From assembly GCF_000758525.1 (NCBI RefSeq), contig NZ_CP009241.1:2790001-2854000 (forward strand): a stretch of DNA of 64,000 nt. Direction: 5' to 3'. Positions 14,632-23,749 of this stretch are shown here, in pieces. Below the pieces are notes generated by a model. That model searched no databases. It saw only the letters and a list, made by a program, of their open reading frames with translations, and had not been told where the DNA came from. The translations under genes and the position numbers were made by a program. Source of the stretch: Paenibacillus sp. FSL H7-0357. GTDB lineage: Bacteria > Bacillota > Bacilli > Paenibacillales > Paenibacillaceae. Each line of letters starts with the position of its first letter. The stretch's first letter is position 1.

Positions 14632-17600
14632 TTGTCCGACAATCTTTTTAAATATCTGTATTTGCGGTCTTCTACAGGATTTGCAGTCGTGTCCATGAAG
14701 GATGGGACGATACAACTGGCCAACCCTGCACTGTGCAGTATGTTCGGGTATACGGAAGCGGAGTTTATGAACCTTCGGTATTTGGATATTTCCTGTACGG
14801 AAGAGAAAGACACAGCAGATCATGAGCAGGTTATAAACCTATTGCTGCAGAGCCCGGGTGCGGCTGTAGACAGTGAAAATCAATTTACACGCAAGAATGG
14901 TGAAGTCTTCTGGGTGGCACTGCATTTGTTTCTGACATTTGATGAAGCTGGTGGTACCCCTTTATATATGATTGCGGAAATGAAGGATATTACGGACCGC
15001 AAGCTGGCAGAGAAGAAGATACTCGAGGAGCATTATCTCTATAATCTGATTTCGCAGAATACACCGGATTTGATATCTCTCGCTGATCCTGAGGGTACGA
15101 TCCATTATGTTTCACCCTCCATTGAACGAGTGCTGGGATACTCTACCCATGAAATGATCGGTAAAAAAAGACCGGATTACTACCATGAGGAAGACGCATT
15201 GGAGATGACCGAGCAGGGACTGCTCTATTCGGACAACGATGTGTTTACCCGCAGGGTGCGCCATAAAGACGGGCATTATCTTTGGATTGAAAGCTCTTTC
15301 CAGATCATGCGCGACGATAAGGGTGGGGTTCAGCAGGTCTTGACGGTTGCCCGGGATATAACGGTCCGGAAGAAATACGAGGACATGCTGGCGAACGCCC
15401 AGTTTCTGGCCCGGATGGGCTCGTGGGAATGGGAGGCCTCCAGCCAGCAGTTGATTGCTTCCAAGGAAATGCGCTGTATCTTTGGCCCTACCGATGATAT
15501 TAGCAATCATACCGTCTATGATCCGCTGCTCATCAAGGAATGTGTGGAGCCTGAAGATCTGCCCAGGGTTATGGAGGCGCTGCTTGATTCGGTGAAACAC
15601 GGGACGAAAGGCGGAGCGGTCTTCGGAATTACGGCGGCCGACGGCATGAAGAAATTTATCGATGCCCATTGGGAAGTGGCTCAGGATTCCTCAGGTAACA
15701 TAAGACAGATTAGCGGAGTGGTTCAGGACATTACAGCTCATCGGGAAATGGAGCAGCAGCTTCGGGAAAGCGAACAGAACTACCGGCTCATTTCGGAAAA
15801 TTCCCAGGATTTCATTTCCCGCAATGCAACCGATGAGGAAGCAACCTATCTGTATGCCTCTCCGGTGAGTCTGCAGATGTTCGGATATACACCTGAAGAG
15901 ATGGTAGGCACCGGGGGAATGGATTATATTCATCCTGAGGATGCAGCCCGTGTCCAGGCCTATCTGCGCAGCAGCATGAAAGGGGAAAGGCTTGAGCCTA
16001 TCGTCTTCCGGTTTCTGTGTAAAGACGGCTCTTACATCTGGACAGAAACGACCCTGCGCCACATTGGTACCGGTGCTGGAGGGGATACGGAGATAGTCGG
16101 CATCACCCGCGACATCTCGGAGCGGAAGCAATATGAGCTCAAAATGCTGGAGAGCGAAAACCGCTATAAGTCTTTGTTTGAATATAACCCTTCGGCCATC
16201 AGCGCGATGGATTTGCAGGGACGGATCCAATCGCTGAATGCCAGCCTGCAGCATTTGACGGGTTATTCCTGTGAAAGCCTGCTGTTGTCAAACTACTGCG
16301 ATATCTTTGATCCGGAAGAGCTGGATTTTGTGGCAGAACGCTTTCTTGTTGCTGCAAGCGGTGTAGCTCAAACCTTCGAGAGCAGACTGCTTCACCGGGA
16401 TGGGCATGTTGTCGAGGTCAGCATGATTTATGTGCCGATAATGGTAGACAGCCGGGTCGTGGGCGTATTTGCCATTACGAGCGATATTACGGAGCGCAAA
16501 CGGCATCTGGAGCAGATTGAGAAGCTCAGCTATGAGCATGCGCTGATTCTGAATTCCGTTTCAGAAGGTATTTTTGGCATGAATCTTGAGGGTGCGACGG
16601 TATTTATCAATCCGGCGGCGTCCGCAATGCTTGGCTACGAAGCCGGGGAGCTGGCGGGTGAGATCAGGCTGCCTACGATCGAGCAGACGTGGCTCGACGG
16701 AGAGCCATATCCTGGAGGGCGGAAGAATCTGAGGGAATGGCTGGAGGATCATCTCACCTATGATGAGAAAGAGGGCGTATTCTGGAGACAGGACGGTTCA
16801 AGCTTTCTCGTTAAATACCGGATGACCCCCCTGTTCGATAACGGTGTACGGAAGGGTGTTGTGGTTGTGTTCCGCGACATTACCGAAGAGAAGGCGATTG
16901 TACGGGCTAAGGAGTCTGCCGAGCAGGCGGACCGGGCCAAATCTGAATTTCTGGCCATTATGAGCCATGAGCTGCGCACACCCATGAACGGGATTATCGG
17001 CATGGCTGATTTGCTTGAAGGCACCGTGCTTGATGAAGAACAGCAGTATTATACGCAGATTATTACCAAAAGCGGTGGGACGCTGCTGCATATTCTCAAT
17101 GAGGTGCTTGATTTCAGCAAAATTGAAGCGGGCATGATGACGATTGAGCTGCAAGCTGTGGATCTCCGCCAGGTTGTATCGAACGTCACAGATATCTTTT
17201 ATCCCCGTATCAAAGAGAAGGGGCTCTCGCTAAACTGCGAGCTGGATGACGCGCTGCCACCGCTGGTGTTAACGGATGAGACCAGACTGCGCCAGATTCT
17301 TGTAAACCTGGTCGGCAACGCGGTGAAATTCACCGAAGAAGGGGAAATCGGGATTCAAGTGAAGCTGGTGTCATCCAGAGATTCCGGCGAGTGTGTTCTT
17401 AAATTTACCGTGACGGATACTGGGATCGGTATTCCGCTGGACAGCCAAGGGCTGCTGTTCCAATCCTTCTCCCAATTGCATCCATCGATCAACCGCAAAT
17501 ATGGCGGAACAGGTCTGGGACTGGCCATCAGCAAGAAGCTGGTGGAGCTGCTGGGTGGAGCGATAGGCGTGGAGAGCCGTGAAGATGAAGGCTCGGAGTT

Positions 17601-18099
17601 CTTTTTCACCCTCCATACCACTCTTCCAAGAGAATTGTCCTCCGCGGGCGGCGCTGCTGCGTTCCCGGCTACGGAACGGCGGGAGAACCGTAGCAAGTAC
17701 AAAGGCTCCTCCAGCGGGGTGTACGGTCCGCTCTCGATTCTAGTTGCCGAGGATCATCCTGTGAACCTGAGATTGCTGCAGGCGTATCTCAAGAAGCGGG
17801 GATATGATTCCGATGTGGCGTCCAACGGGGAAATGGCGGTCGAGGCCGTGCTCACCGGGCAGTATGATCTGGTATTTATGGACATTCAGATGCCGCTCAT
17901 GGATGGGATTGAAGCGACAGCCAAAATCCGCGAGGAGCTTGGATTGTCCCCGGTCATTATCGCCACTACAGCTTTTGCCCGCAAAGAAGACAAAGAGATG
18001 TGCCTGAGGGCGGGCATGCAGGATTTCATCTCCAAGCCGATCCGGCCGGAGGAGCTGGACAGGGTGCTGAGGGAATGGTCGGCTTATTCCCGCAGATAG
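14632..18099 (+). CDS. Hybrid sensor histidine kinase with six PAS domains and receiver
   Basis: A 1155-residue cytoplasmic kinase. Six PAS/PAC units follow each other up to about residue 765, each closing with a DIT/DIS motif such as MKDITDRK, ARDITVRK, VQDITAHR, TRDISERK, TSDITERK and FRDITEEK. Then come HisKA with SHELRTPMNG (phospho-His 779), the HATPase domain (VNLVGNAVKF, DTGIGIP, GTGLGLAIS) and a receiver (phospho-acceptor Asp 1084 in FMDIQMP, Lys in ISKPIRP). No membrane helices are present, so signals must be cytoplasmic or pass through PAS ligands. TTG 14632 is the start, with GAGGAGG 8 bases upstream. No separate response regulator lies nearby. Confidence 0.93.
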   Translation: MSDNLFKYLYLRSSTGFAVVSMKDGTIQLANPALCSMFGYTEAEFMNLRYLDISCTEEKDTADHEQVINLLLQSPGAAVDSENQFTRKNGEVFWVALHLFLTFDEAGGTPLYMIAEMKDITDRKLAEKKILEEHYLYNLISQNTPDLISLADPEGTIHYVSPSIERVLGYSTHEMIGKKRPDYYHEEDALEMTEQGLLYSDNDVFTRRVRHKDGHYLWIESSFQIMRDDKGGVQQVLTVARDITVRKKYEDMLANAQFLARMGSWEWEASSQQLIASKEMRCIFGPTDDISNHTVYDPLLIKECVEPEDLPRVMEALLDSVKHGTKGGAVFGITAADGMKKFIDAHWEVAQDSSGNIRQISGVVQDITAHREMEQQLRESEQNYRLISENSQDFISRNATDEEATYLYASPVSLQMFGYTPEEMVGTGGMDYIHPEDAARVQAYLRSSMKGERLEPIVFRFLCKDGSYIWTETTLRHIGTGAGGDTEIVGITRDISERKQYELKMLESENRYKSLFEYNPSAISAMDLQGRIQSLNASLQHLTGYSCESLLLSNYCDIFDPEELDFVAERFLVAASGVAQTFESRLLHRDGHVVEVSMIYVPIMVDSRVVGVFAITSDITERKRHLEQIEKLSYEHALILNSVSEGIFGMNLEGATVFINPAASAMLGYEAGELAGEIRLPTIEQTWLDGEPYPGGRKNLREWLEDHLTYDEKEGVFWRQDGSSFLVKYRMTPLFDNGVRKGVVVVFRDITEEKAIVRAKESAEQADRAKSEFLAIMSHELRTPMNGIIGMADLLEGTVLDEEQQYYTQIITKSGGTLLHILNEVLDFSKIEAGMMTIELQAVDLRQVVSNVTDIFYPRIKEKGLSLNCELDDALPPLVLTDETRLRQILVNLVGNAVKFTEEGEIGIQVKLVSSRDSGECVLKFTVTDTGIGIPLDSQGLLFQSFSQLHPSINRKYGGTGLGLAISKKLVELLGGAIGVESREDEGSEFFFTLHTTLPRELSSAGGAAAFPATERRENRSKYKGSSSGVYGPLSILVAEDHPVNLRLLQAYLKKRGYDSDVASNGEMAVEAVLTGQYDLVFMDIQMPLMDGIEATAKIREELGLSPVIIATTAFARKEDKEMCLRAGMQDFISKPIRPEELDRVLREWSAYSRR

Positions 18100-18192
18100 G
18101 CTGAAGAGCCATACGGGAGTCAGGAATGATTGGCCTCAATTGAGGTTATTCTGAAAGAATGAAGGTTGAAAAGCAAGGAGGGAGGGCAGCTA

Positions 18193-18381
18193 GTGAGAGT
18201 GTTGTTGTATGTGCTGTTTGCGATCCTTTACCTGCTGACCACGTTCTTCGGCCTGGGTCCCGTACTGTTCGCTGACGGCTCTGCCAAGGAACGGATCCTT
18301 ACGCTGATTGTCGTGTTGCTGATTTATACGGCGATCACTGTATGGATGCGCAGTCTGTTGAAGCGGCTGGGCAAGCATTGA
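18193..18381 (+). CDS. Small two-helix membrane protein
   Basis: A 62-residue protein with two hydrophobic segments (LLYVLFAILYLLTTFFGLG and ILTLIVVLLIYTAITVWM) and a basic tail ending KRLGKH. GTG 18193 is selected because AAGGAGGGAGG lies 7 bases before it; an upstream in-frame TTG lies within poor context. It sits between the kinase and the NusG-II gene. Function unknown. Confidence 0.65.
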   Translation: MRVLLYVLFAILYLLTTFFGLGPVLFADGSAKERILTLIVVLLIYTAITVWMRSLLKRLGKH

Positions 18382-18459
18382 CAAAGTCTGCTGCGCTGAC
18401 TATATTTAGATTATTCGTAATTTTTACGTATAAATATAGCCAGCGAGAGGGTAACGCGA

Positions 18460-18864
18460 TTGCAAAAGATGAAACGCGGCGATTTTGTTATTATTGTATT
18501 GGTTTTTCTTGTAGCCGGCTCCATCTATGGAGTCAAATGGATGAATAACCGGAATGAGCATTATGCACAAGGGGATTTGAAAGCCGTTATTACAGTGAAC
18601 GGCAAAGAGTATAAAACTGTTTCATTGACCAAAGAAGAGCAGATTATTGAGATGAAGACTAAGTTCGGCCACAATATATTAAAAGTGTATGATTATGGAA
18701 TTCAGATGACGTATTCTGATGCGCCGCTGCCGATTGCCCTGGAGATGGGCTTTATTTCCAGACCGAGGCAGCAGATTATTTGTATTCCGGCCCGGCTGAT
18801 GGTTGAAGTCGTCAACCCCGACAGATCCATTGATGATGATGATGAGCTGGACGCAGTTATTTAG
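18460..18864 (+). CDS. NusG domain II-containing membrane-anchored protein
   Basis: A 134-residue protein. Residues 8-25 form one N-terminal membrane helix (FVIIVLVFLVAGSIYGV). The rest resembles the NusG_II beta-barrel family: AVITVNGKEYKTVSLTKEEQ, then FISRPRQQIICIPARLMVEV near the end. Such proteins are secreted or anchored outside the membrane, and their role is unknown. The start is TTG 18460 after GAGAGGG. The 3' end overlaps the convergent TIGR03943 gene by 8 bases. Confidence 0.75.
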   Translation: MQKMKRGDFVIIVLVFLVAGSIYGVKWMNNRNEHYAQGDLKAVITVNGKEYKTVSLTKEEQIIEMKTKFGHNILKVYDYGIQMTYSDAPLPIALEMGFISRPRQQIICIPARLMVEVVNPDRSIDDDDELDAVI

Positions 18865-19729
18865 CTGCCGGTAAACTTTGAATCTGCTCCCATGCGGCCA
18901 CCGAGTCGGCATTGGTGTACACGTAAGGAGTGGAAGGCTGGGGAATCGCTGTAATGCTGTCTGGATCAATCTGCATGATTTCCTTGCCGCCGTATTTCAC
19001 AACCTGAAGCTTGCCCCGAACCTCAATCCAGGTATCGGCGGGCAGGCTTATTTGTGTTTGCGGATCAAGCAGGATTCCGAAAGGAGTGGCATCGGCAGTA
19101 CAGCATTGGACGAGAAAACGGCTGACCGCATACGAACTTTTGCCGGCCACCGCCGGTTCGCGGTACAGGAAACCTGAGACGGTGATCTCTTTACCAGCAA
19201 ATTGGCCTTTATACAGGTCGATTGCTCCGAACGTTTCGGAGAAAATTTCCGGATAAACCGTAATGACATCCTGTGCGTGAAGGTTGGCGGCAAGCTCCGC
19301 GAATTCCGCCTGATAAGGATTGGCTGCGGCGAATGACTCTTTTTCCCGCGGTTCCACCGTGGTATAGGATAAGGCGATGCCTTTTTTGGCTGCGGCCGCG
19401 CTGCCCAGAGCACGGTCGGGAAGCAGGAAGCCGAGCAGCAGCGGAAGCAGGAACAAGCCGTAAAGCGCGCTGCTTCTGAGCCCGGTGCGGGGCAGACGGT
19501 GCTCGCAGTCGCACAGGACACTGCTTTTGCCGAACAAGGCCTGAATCCCCAGGCTGAGTGCCATGAGCGCAAGAGGTATGGGACAGAGCTTAATCCAGCG
19601 CGCCAGCTTCGGGGCGACATAATAATGCAGCGCATCCTGCTGGACCAGATGCCCAATGTACAGCGCGAAGAGAAGCAGAATAACCGCCCTGAGCAGATAG
19701 TGGAACCGGATACTGCCGGAATCGTTCAT
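18857..19729 (-). CDS. TIGR03943-family (UPF0703/YcgQ-like) protein
   Basis: A 290-residue protein. The first half has about four membrane helices (LLRAVILLLFALYIGHLV, CPIPLALMALSLGIQALF, SALYGLFLLPLLLGFLLP). The second half is extracytoplasmic and contains GKEITVSGFLYREPAV and FLVQCCTADATPFGILLD, hallmarks of the family. ATG 19729 follows AGGAGGG; the frame extends further upstream but without support. The family is regularly encoded next to a UPF0718 permease, as here, and is linked to zinc homeostasis by gene context. Third gene of a minus-strand unit with a CobW GTPase. Confidence 0.85.
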   Translation of the reverse strand: MNDSGSIRFHYLLRAVILLLFALYIGHLVQQDALHYYVAPKLARWIKLCPIPLALMALSLGIQALFGKSSVLCDCEHRLPRTGLRSSALYGLFLLPLLLGFLLPDRALGSAAAAKKGIALSYTTVEPREKESFAAANPYQAEFAELAANLHAQDVITVYPEIFSETFGAIDLYKGQFAGKEITVSGFLYREPAVAGKSSYAVSRFLVQCCTADATPFGILLDPQTQISLPADTWIEVRGKLQVVKYGGKEIMQIDPDSITAIPQPSTPYVYTNADSVAAWEQIQSLPAAK

Positions 19730-19764
19730 CTCTGGCCCTCCTGAAAGTTTTGTGAGAAATAGCG

Positions 19765-20754
19765 TCATAACCCTAATGAAACCAGCACTGATCCGATAAA
19801 GACGGCGGAGAAGATAAGGAAAAATAAGTAAAGCGCGAACTTCGTCTTGAACAGCGAGAGCAGCATCAGCGAATTTTTGAAATCCAGCATCGGTCCAAGC
19901 ACCATGAATGCCAGCAGTGATCCCGCCGGGAAGGTGTGCAGAAAGGTGGAAGCGACAAAGGCATCGGAGGTTGAACATAAGGAAAGGACAAAGGCCAGCC
20001 CCATCATGAACAGATAGGATCCCAGCGGCTTCTCCCCAATAGCGGCCAGACTGCCCTGATTCATAAAGCTCTGAATGCCGGAGGTCAGCAGGCAGCCGAT
20101 AATCAAATATTTGCCCATCTCAAAAAACTCGTCCGATGTATGCACGAAGACGGCAACCAGTTTGCCTCCGCGTGTGCCTTGTTCATGGCGTTCCCCGGTT
20201 TCACGCTGAATAGAAAGCCGCAGCGGCGACTTTTTCACCGTGATGTAAATGATAAGGCCGATCAGCGCGGCAACGGCAAACGCAAGACCCATACGGGCAT
20301 AAGCGAGTCCGGGATGGGAGCGGAAGGCCGTCAGTGTCGCCCCATAAACGACGGGATTGACCACGGGTCCCGAGAGAATGAATACGACGGCAACATACAG
20401 CGGCATTCCCTTATGCATCAGGCGGCGGACCAGCGGGATCATGCCGCATTCGCATACGGGAAAGAGGATGCCGAGCAGGCAGCCGAACAGGATCGCCGGA
20501 ACCGGTCTCCGCGGAATCCAGCGTGAGATGATCTCGTCCGGAACGAATACGCGGAGCAGGGAAGACAGCAGCGCACCCAGCAGCACAAACGGCAGGGCTT
20601 CCAGCAGAATGCCGATAAAAGCTGTTTTGAACGTATCCACATAGGCATTGTCCAGCAGCTCCGGGTGCTCCGGCAGCCACACGATGCCCGCAATAATCAG
20701 GAAGACGGCGGGAATGAGCAGCGGCAGTATTTTAAACGGAGAAAAGGTTGTCAA
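19765..20754 (-). CDS. UPF0718/DUF318-family permease (YcgR-like)
   Basis: A 329-residue integral membrane protein with about eight helices. Family features are LFPVCECGMIPLVRRLMHKG with the CEC pair, FILSGPVVNPVVYG, and a second half with LSLCSTSDAFVASTF. Relatives include the arsenical efflux permease ArsP. Members paired with TIGR03943 proteins are thought to act in metal homeostasis, but the transported species is not known. The start is TTG 20754 with AAGGAG 11 bases upstream; a nearer ATG is out of frame. It lies between a CobW GTPase and its TIGR03943 partner in one transcription unit. Confidence 0.87.
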   Translation of the reverse strand: MTTFSPFKILPLLIPAVFLIIAGIVWLPEHPELLDNAYVDTFKTAFIGILLEALPFVLLGALLSSLLRVFVPDEIISRWIPRRPVPAILFGCLLGILFPVCECGMIPLVRRLMHKGMPLYVAVVFILSGPVVNPVVYGATLTAFRSHPGLAYARMGLAFAVAALIGLIIYITVKKSPLRLSIQRETGERHEQGTRGGKLVAVFVHTSDEFFEMGKYLIIGCLLTSGIQSFMNQGSLAAIGEKPLGSYLFMMGLAFVLSLCSTSDAFVASTFLHTFPAGSLLAFMVLGPMLDFKNSLMLLSLFKTKFALYLFFLIFSAVFIGSVLVSLGL

Positions 20755-20785
20755 GGCATCTTAGGCTCCTTCCCGGCATGCGGTA

Positions 20786-21817
20786 TTAACCGAACAGTGC
20801 AGACCAGCGCTCCGTCAGCTGCTGTTCATCCAAATGTAACCCTATGAAGACGACATAAGGCAGCCCGGGATAACGTGACGGCTCCCAGCTTGCGCGGTTT
20901 CCGGCAAATTGTACCAGCTGGACTTCAGCCTGACCCCTCAGCCGTACATGTCCTTTGGCCCGGAGGAGGCTGCCGCCCCATTCGCGGAAGAAGCCCTCCA
21001 GCTGTTCCCTGTAGATTCCGCTATCTTCCGCTTGCGGGAATGTTAGTGTCACAGCAGCCACCTGCGAATATGAGGGTTCGGCTTCAAGCCTTGGTTCCTG
21101 CACAGCGGTTGCACCATGGGGCTGACCGGCGTTCATCCGCTTAAGCACGGACCCGTTGATGCTGCGGGAGCTGCGCTGGGCAGCTGCGGTACGGGATGTC
21201 CGGGCAGTGATGCCGGCCAGCAGCGGAGCCACGTTGATTTCACTGTAGTGGGTAAACACAATCTCGGATTCCGCATTATACTTGCGGACGGCCTTTTCAA
21301 TTTTCCATAAGGTTTCCGGCTCTACAAGATCACTTTTATTGACGATAATCAGATCGGCACCGCTGATTTGCTTGCGCAGTGTCCGGACAAGCTGCTTGTC
21401 GGCAGAAAACCGGCTGTTGTACTCGAGCATGTTTTCGGCATCGAGAAGGGTGACCGTATAGTGCAGCGCCAGCCGCTTGCTGAACGAAGGTTCCAGCAGC
21501 GACTTTGCGATCTCTTCGGGATCGGCGACGCCGGTAAGCTCGATAAAGATCATATCCGGCCGCCGGGCGAGCAGTGCATTCAGGCTTCCCGGCAGTTCGT
21601 CCTTGCGGCTGCAGCAGACACAGCCGTCCAGCAGTTTCTCCACACTTGTCCCCGTATGCTCCTGCAGAATGTAGCCGTCAACATCGCGTTTGCCCAGCTC
21701 ATTCATCACTACACCGGGATTCAGTCCCCGTGCCTTGCTCTCTTTCAGCAGAGTGAGCAGGAGGGTTGTCTTCCCGCTCCCCAGAAATCCGCTTAATATA
21801 ATCACCGGTATCTTCAT
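20786..21817 (-). CDS. CobW/G3E-family GTP-binding metallochaperone
   Basis: A 343-residue G3E GTPase. P-loop GFLGSGKTT lies at 10-18, the CxCC metal site is Cys66-Cys68-Cys69 (DGCVCCSRK), ELTG follows, and the NKSD base-specificity motif lies near 160. The C-terminal CobW_C domain begins near 240. Such proteins deliver metal, mainly zinc, to target proteins during starvation. ATG 21817 has GGGAG 8 bases upstream. It heads a minus-strand operon divergent from a Zur-boxed promoter. A second G3E protein lies across the divide at 22259. Confidence 0.88.
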   Translation of the reverse strand: MKIPVIILSGFLGSGKTTLLLTLLKESKARGLNPGVVMNELGKRDVDGYILQEHTGTSVEKLLDGCVCCSRKDELPGSLNALLARRPDMIFIELTGVADPEEIAKSLLEPSFSKRLALHYTVTLLDAENMLEYNSRFSADKQLVRTLRKQISGADLIIVNKSDLVEPETLWKIEKAVRKYNAESEIVFTHYSEINVAPLLAGITARTSRTAAAQRSSRSINGSVLKRMNAGQPHGATAVQEPRLEAEPSYSQVAAVTLTFPQAEDSGIYREQLEGFFREWGGSLLRAKGHVRLRGQAEVQLVQFAGNRASWEPSRYPGLPYVVFIGLHLDEQQLTERWSALFG

Positions 21818-21978
21818 CGTCCACACTCCCGTTTGAATCTTGCAATTGCAAGAATCATATTTTCATATTTCCATTTATACGTAATTTGATCTAAGGAAAG
21901 ACCACATATTTGAGAGAGTAGAAATTTTCTGCATGCCCTTGTTGACAGCAGGGGACTCAAACATGTAGAATGTGTAAA

Positions 21979-21993
21979 TCGTAAATATTACGA
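21979..21993. promoter_or_regulatory. Zur-like box before rpmG / CobW divergent region
   Basis: TCGTAAATATTACGA matches the 7-1-7 Zur consensus TCGTAATnATTACGA at 13 of 14 defined positions. It ends 23 bases before the rpmG start. A weaker half-site (TACGTAAT) occurs at 21878-21885, nearer the minus-strand CobW gene. Consensus is from published Gram-positive Zur work. Confidence 0.75.
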
Positions 21994-22016
21994 TTAAATA
22001 AAAGGAGATGAACGCT

Positions 22017-22166
22017 GTGAGAGTAATTGTGACTTTGGCCTGCACAGAAACCGGCGACCGCAACTATACCACTACCAAGAATAAGAAAACCCAGCCGGGA
22101 CGGATCGAAATGAAGAAATATTGTCCCCGTCTGAAACGGGTTACGCTGCACCGGGAGACACGCTAA
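22017..22166 (+). CDS. rpmG: Ribosomal protein L33, zinc-independent paralogue
   Basis: A 49-residue L33 of the large ribosomal subunit. The sequence has [19 protein letters not shown] and [14 protein letters not shown]. Zinc-binding L33 carries two CxxC pairs; here each pair retains only its first Cys (ACTETG, CPRLKR), so this is the C-minus form that needs no zinc. GTG 22017 follows AAGGAGATG by several bases. A Zur-like box sits directly upstream, which fits replacement of the zinc form during starvation so that zinc is freed from ribosomes. Confidence 0.93.
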   Translation: MRVIVTLACTETGDRNYTTTKNKKTQPGRIEMKKYCPRLKRVTLHRETR

Positions 22167-22258
22167 GTTAAACAGGCTGGGTTCTGAAGCCGCCTTGCGC
22201 TGCACATAACCTTTCATCTGTCATCCCTATCCCATCTAAAAGTCTAAGGAGTAAATCT

Positions 22259-23467
22259 ATGAATAAAATTCCTGTTACCGTGCTCAGCGGATATCTGGGC
22301 TCCGGTAAAACCACATTGCTCAATCACATTCTGCACAACAGAGACGGCCTGAAGGTCGCTGTCATTGTCAATGACATGAGTGAGGTCAACGTCGATGCTA
22401 GTCTGGTGAAATCCGGCAACACTCTCTCCCGGACCGAGGAAAAGCTGGTGGAAATGTCCAATGGGTGCATCTGCTGTACACTCCGCGACGACCTGCTGCG
22501 TGAAGTGAGCAATCTGGCCGCGGAAGGCCGGTTTGATTATATCCTGATCGAATCCTCCGGGATCAGTGAGCCGGTTCCGGTCGCGCAGACCTTTACGTAT
22601 GCCAATCCTGATCTGGATATTGACCTGACGGAGCTCGCCAGACTGGACACGATGGTCACCGTTGTGGATGCCAACCGTTTCTGGCATGATTTCGCTTCCG
22701 GAGACAGTCTGATCGACCGTAATATGACGGCGGGCGAAGGGGATTTCCGCGATATTGTAGATCTGCTTATTGATCAGATTGAGACCTGCGACGTATTGCT
22801 GCTCAATAAATGCGATCTCGTTGAAGAGCAGGAGCTGAACAAGCTTGAGGCTGTGCTGCGCAGACTTCAGCCGGGCGCCAAGATCATCCGTACGGTTAAT
22901 GGTGTCGTTGATCCCAAGGAGATTCTCAATACGCACTTGTTTGATTTTGAGAAGACAAGTATGTCCTCCGGCTGGATTGCGGAGCTGAATAAGGAGGAGC
23001 ATACACCGGAGACCGAAGAATATGGCATTGGCTCCTTCGTCTACCGGCGCAGAACACCTTTCCACCCGCAGAGATTAAGCTTCTTCTTCAGCAATTGGCC
23101 GGAAGAAGTTGTGCGGGCGAAGGGGCTGGTCTGGCTGGCTGCGAAGGGCGATCTCGCCGCGAGCTTAAGCCAGGCCGGGCCTTCGATCCAATTTGGTCCG
23201 GCCGGTTACTGGCTGGCGACTCTGCCGAAGGAGCAGCAGCTTGAAGTGCTGGCGGCCGAGCCTGACGTGAAGGCCAGATGGGACGAGCAGTGGGGCGACC
23301 GGATGAATGAGATTGTGTTCATCGGAGTGGCCATGGACCGTGCGGCGATTGAAGCCAGACTGGACCGCTGTCTGCTGACCGGAGAAGAACTGCAGCAGGA
23401 CTGGAGCCAGTTCAATAATCCGCTTCCTTGGGCTGCCGAGGAGCTGTTGGCAGCCGCTCAGGAGTAG
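22259..23467 (+). CDS. CobW/YciC-family zinc metallochaperone GTPase
   Basis: A 402-residue G3E GTPase of the YciC (ZagA) type. P-loop GYLGSGKTT at 11-19, CxCC motif Cys70-Cys72-Cys73 ([11 protein letters not shown]), ESSGISEP switch, NKCDLVEE base motif, and the CobW_C domain with [13 protein letters not shown] and the closing [11 protein letters not shown]. In Bacillus, YciC is among the most strongly Zur-repressed proteins and supports folate synthesis under zinc limitation; the same role is inferred here. AAGGAG precedes ATG 22259. It shares the Zur-boxed promoter region with rpmG and ends at a terminator. Confidence 0.9.
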   Translation: MNKIPVTVLSGYLGSGKTTLLNHILHNRDGLKVAVIVNDMSEVNVDASLVKSGNTLSRTEEKLVEMSNGCICCTLRDDLLREVSNLAAEGRFDYILIESSGISEPVPVAQTFTYANPDLDIDLTELARLDTMVTVVDANRFWHDFASGDSLIDRNMTAGEGDFRDIVDLLIDQIETCDVLLLNKCDLVEEQELNKLEAVLRRLQPGAKIIRTVNGVVDPKEILNTHLFDFEKTSMSSGWIAELNKEEHTPETEEYGIGSFVYRRRTPFHPQRLSFFFSNWPEEVVRAKGLVWLAAKGDLAASLSQAGPSIQFGPAGYWLATLPKEQQLEVLAAEPDVKARWDEQWGDRMNEIVFIGVAMDRAAIEARLDRCLLTGEELQQDWSQFNNPLPWAAEELLAAAQE

Positions 23468-23534
23468 AGGCGGTAAGCGAGAACAAGTAGAGAGCGGATC
23501 TCATAGAGGGTGCCTCCAGCCAGTTTGCATTTTG

Positions 23535-23578
23535 AAGGACCTGTTTCCACATGAAAGTGGAGATTGGGTCCTTTTTAT
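23535..23578 (+). terminator. Intrinsic terminator after the YciC-like gene
   Basis: AAGGACC/GGTCCTT outer stem with an inner TCCAC/GTGGA stem, then TTTTTATT. Confidence 0.85.
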
Positions 23579-23662
23579 TCATTTGGAATCCATATTGTTT
23601 GTTGCACATCGTTGTAGTTATTCTAAATAATTACGATTAATTTGCCGTGATGGGTTTACAAA

Positions 23663-23677
23663 TCGTAATCATTACGA
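23663..23677. promoter_or_regulatory. Perfect Zur box upstream of znuCBA
   Basis: TCGTAATCATTACGA matches the Zur consensus at all 14 defined positions. A partial copy TCTAAATAATTACGA lies upstream at 23622-23636, making an array of sites with the box at 23697. Confidence 0.85.
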
Positions 23678-23696
23678 TAATATGTTTGGAGTCAAT

Positions 23697-23711
23697 ACGT
23701 AATGTTTACGA
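23697..23711. promoter_or_regulatory. Second Zur-like box upstream of znuCBA
   Basis: ACGTAATGTTTACGA matches 12 of 14 defined positions of the Zur consensus. It lies 38 bases before the znuC start, likely over the promoter or transcript start. Confidence 0.65.
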
Positions 23712-23749
23712 TTAATCCAAAGCGGATTAGGAAAGAAAGGATATGTGCC

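Noticed and set aside
21878..21892. Additional Zur box near the minus-strand CobW gene
   Set aside because: Only the left half (CGTAAT) fits; the right half does not, so it is not listed as a site of its own.
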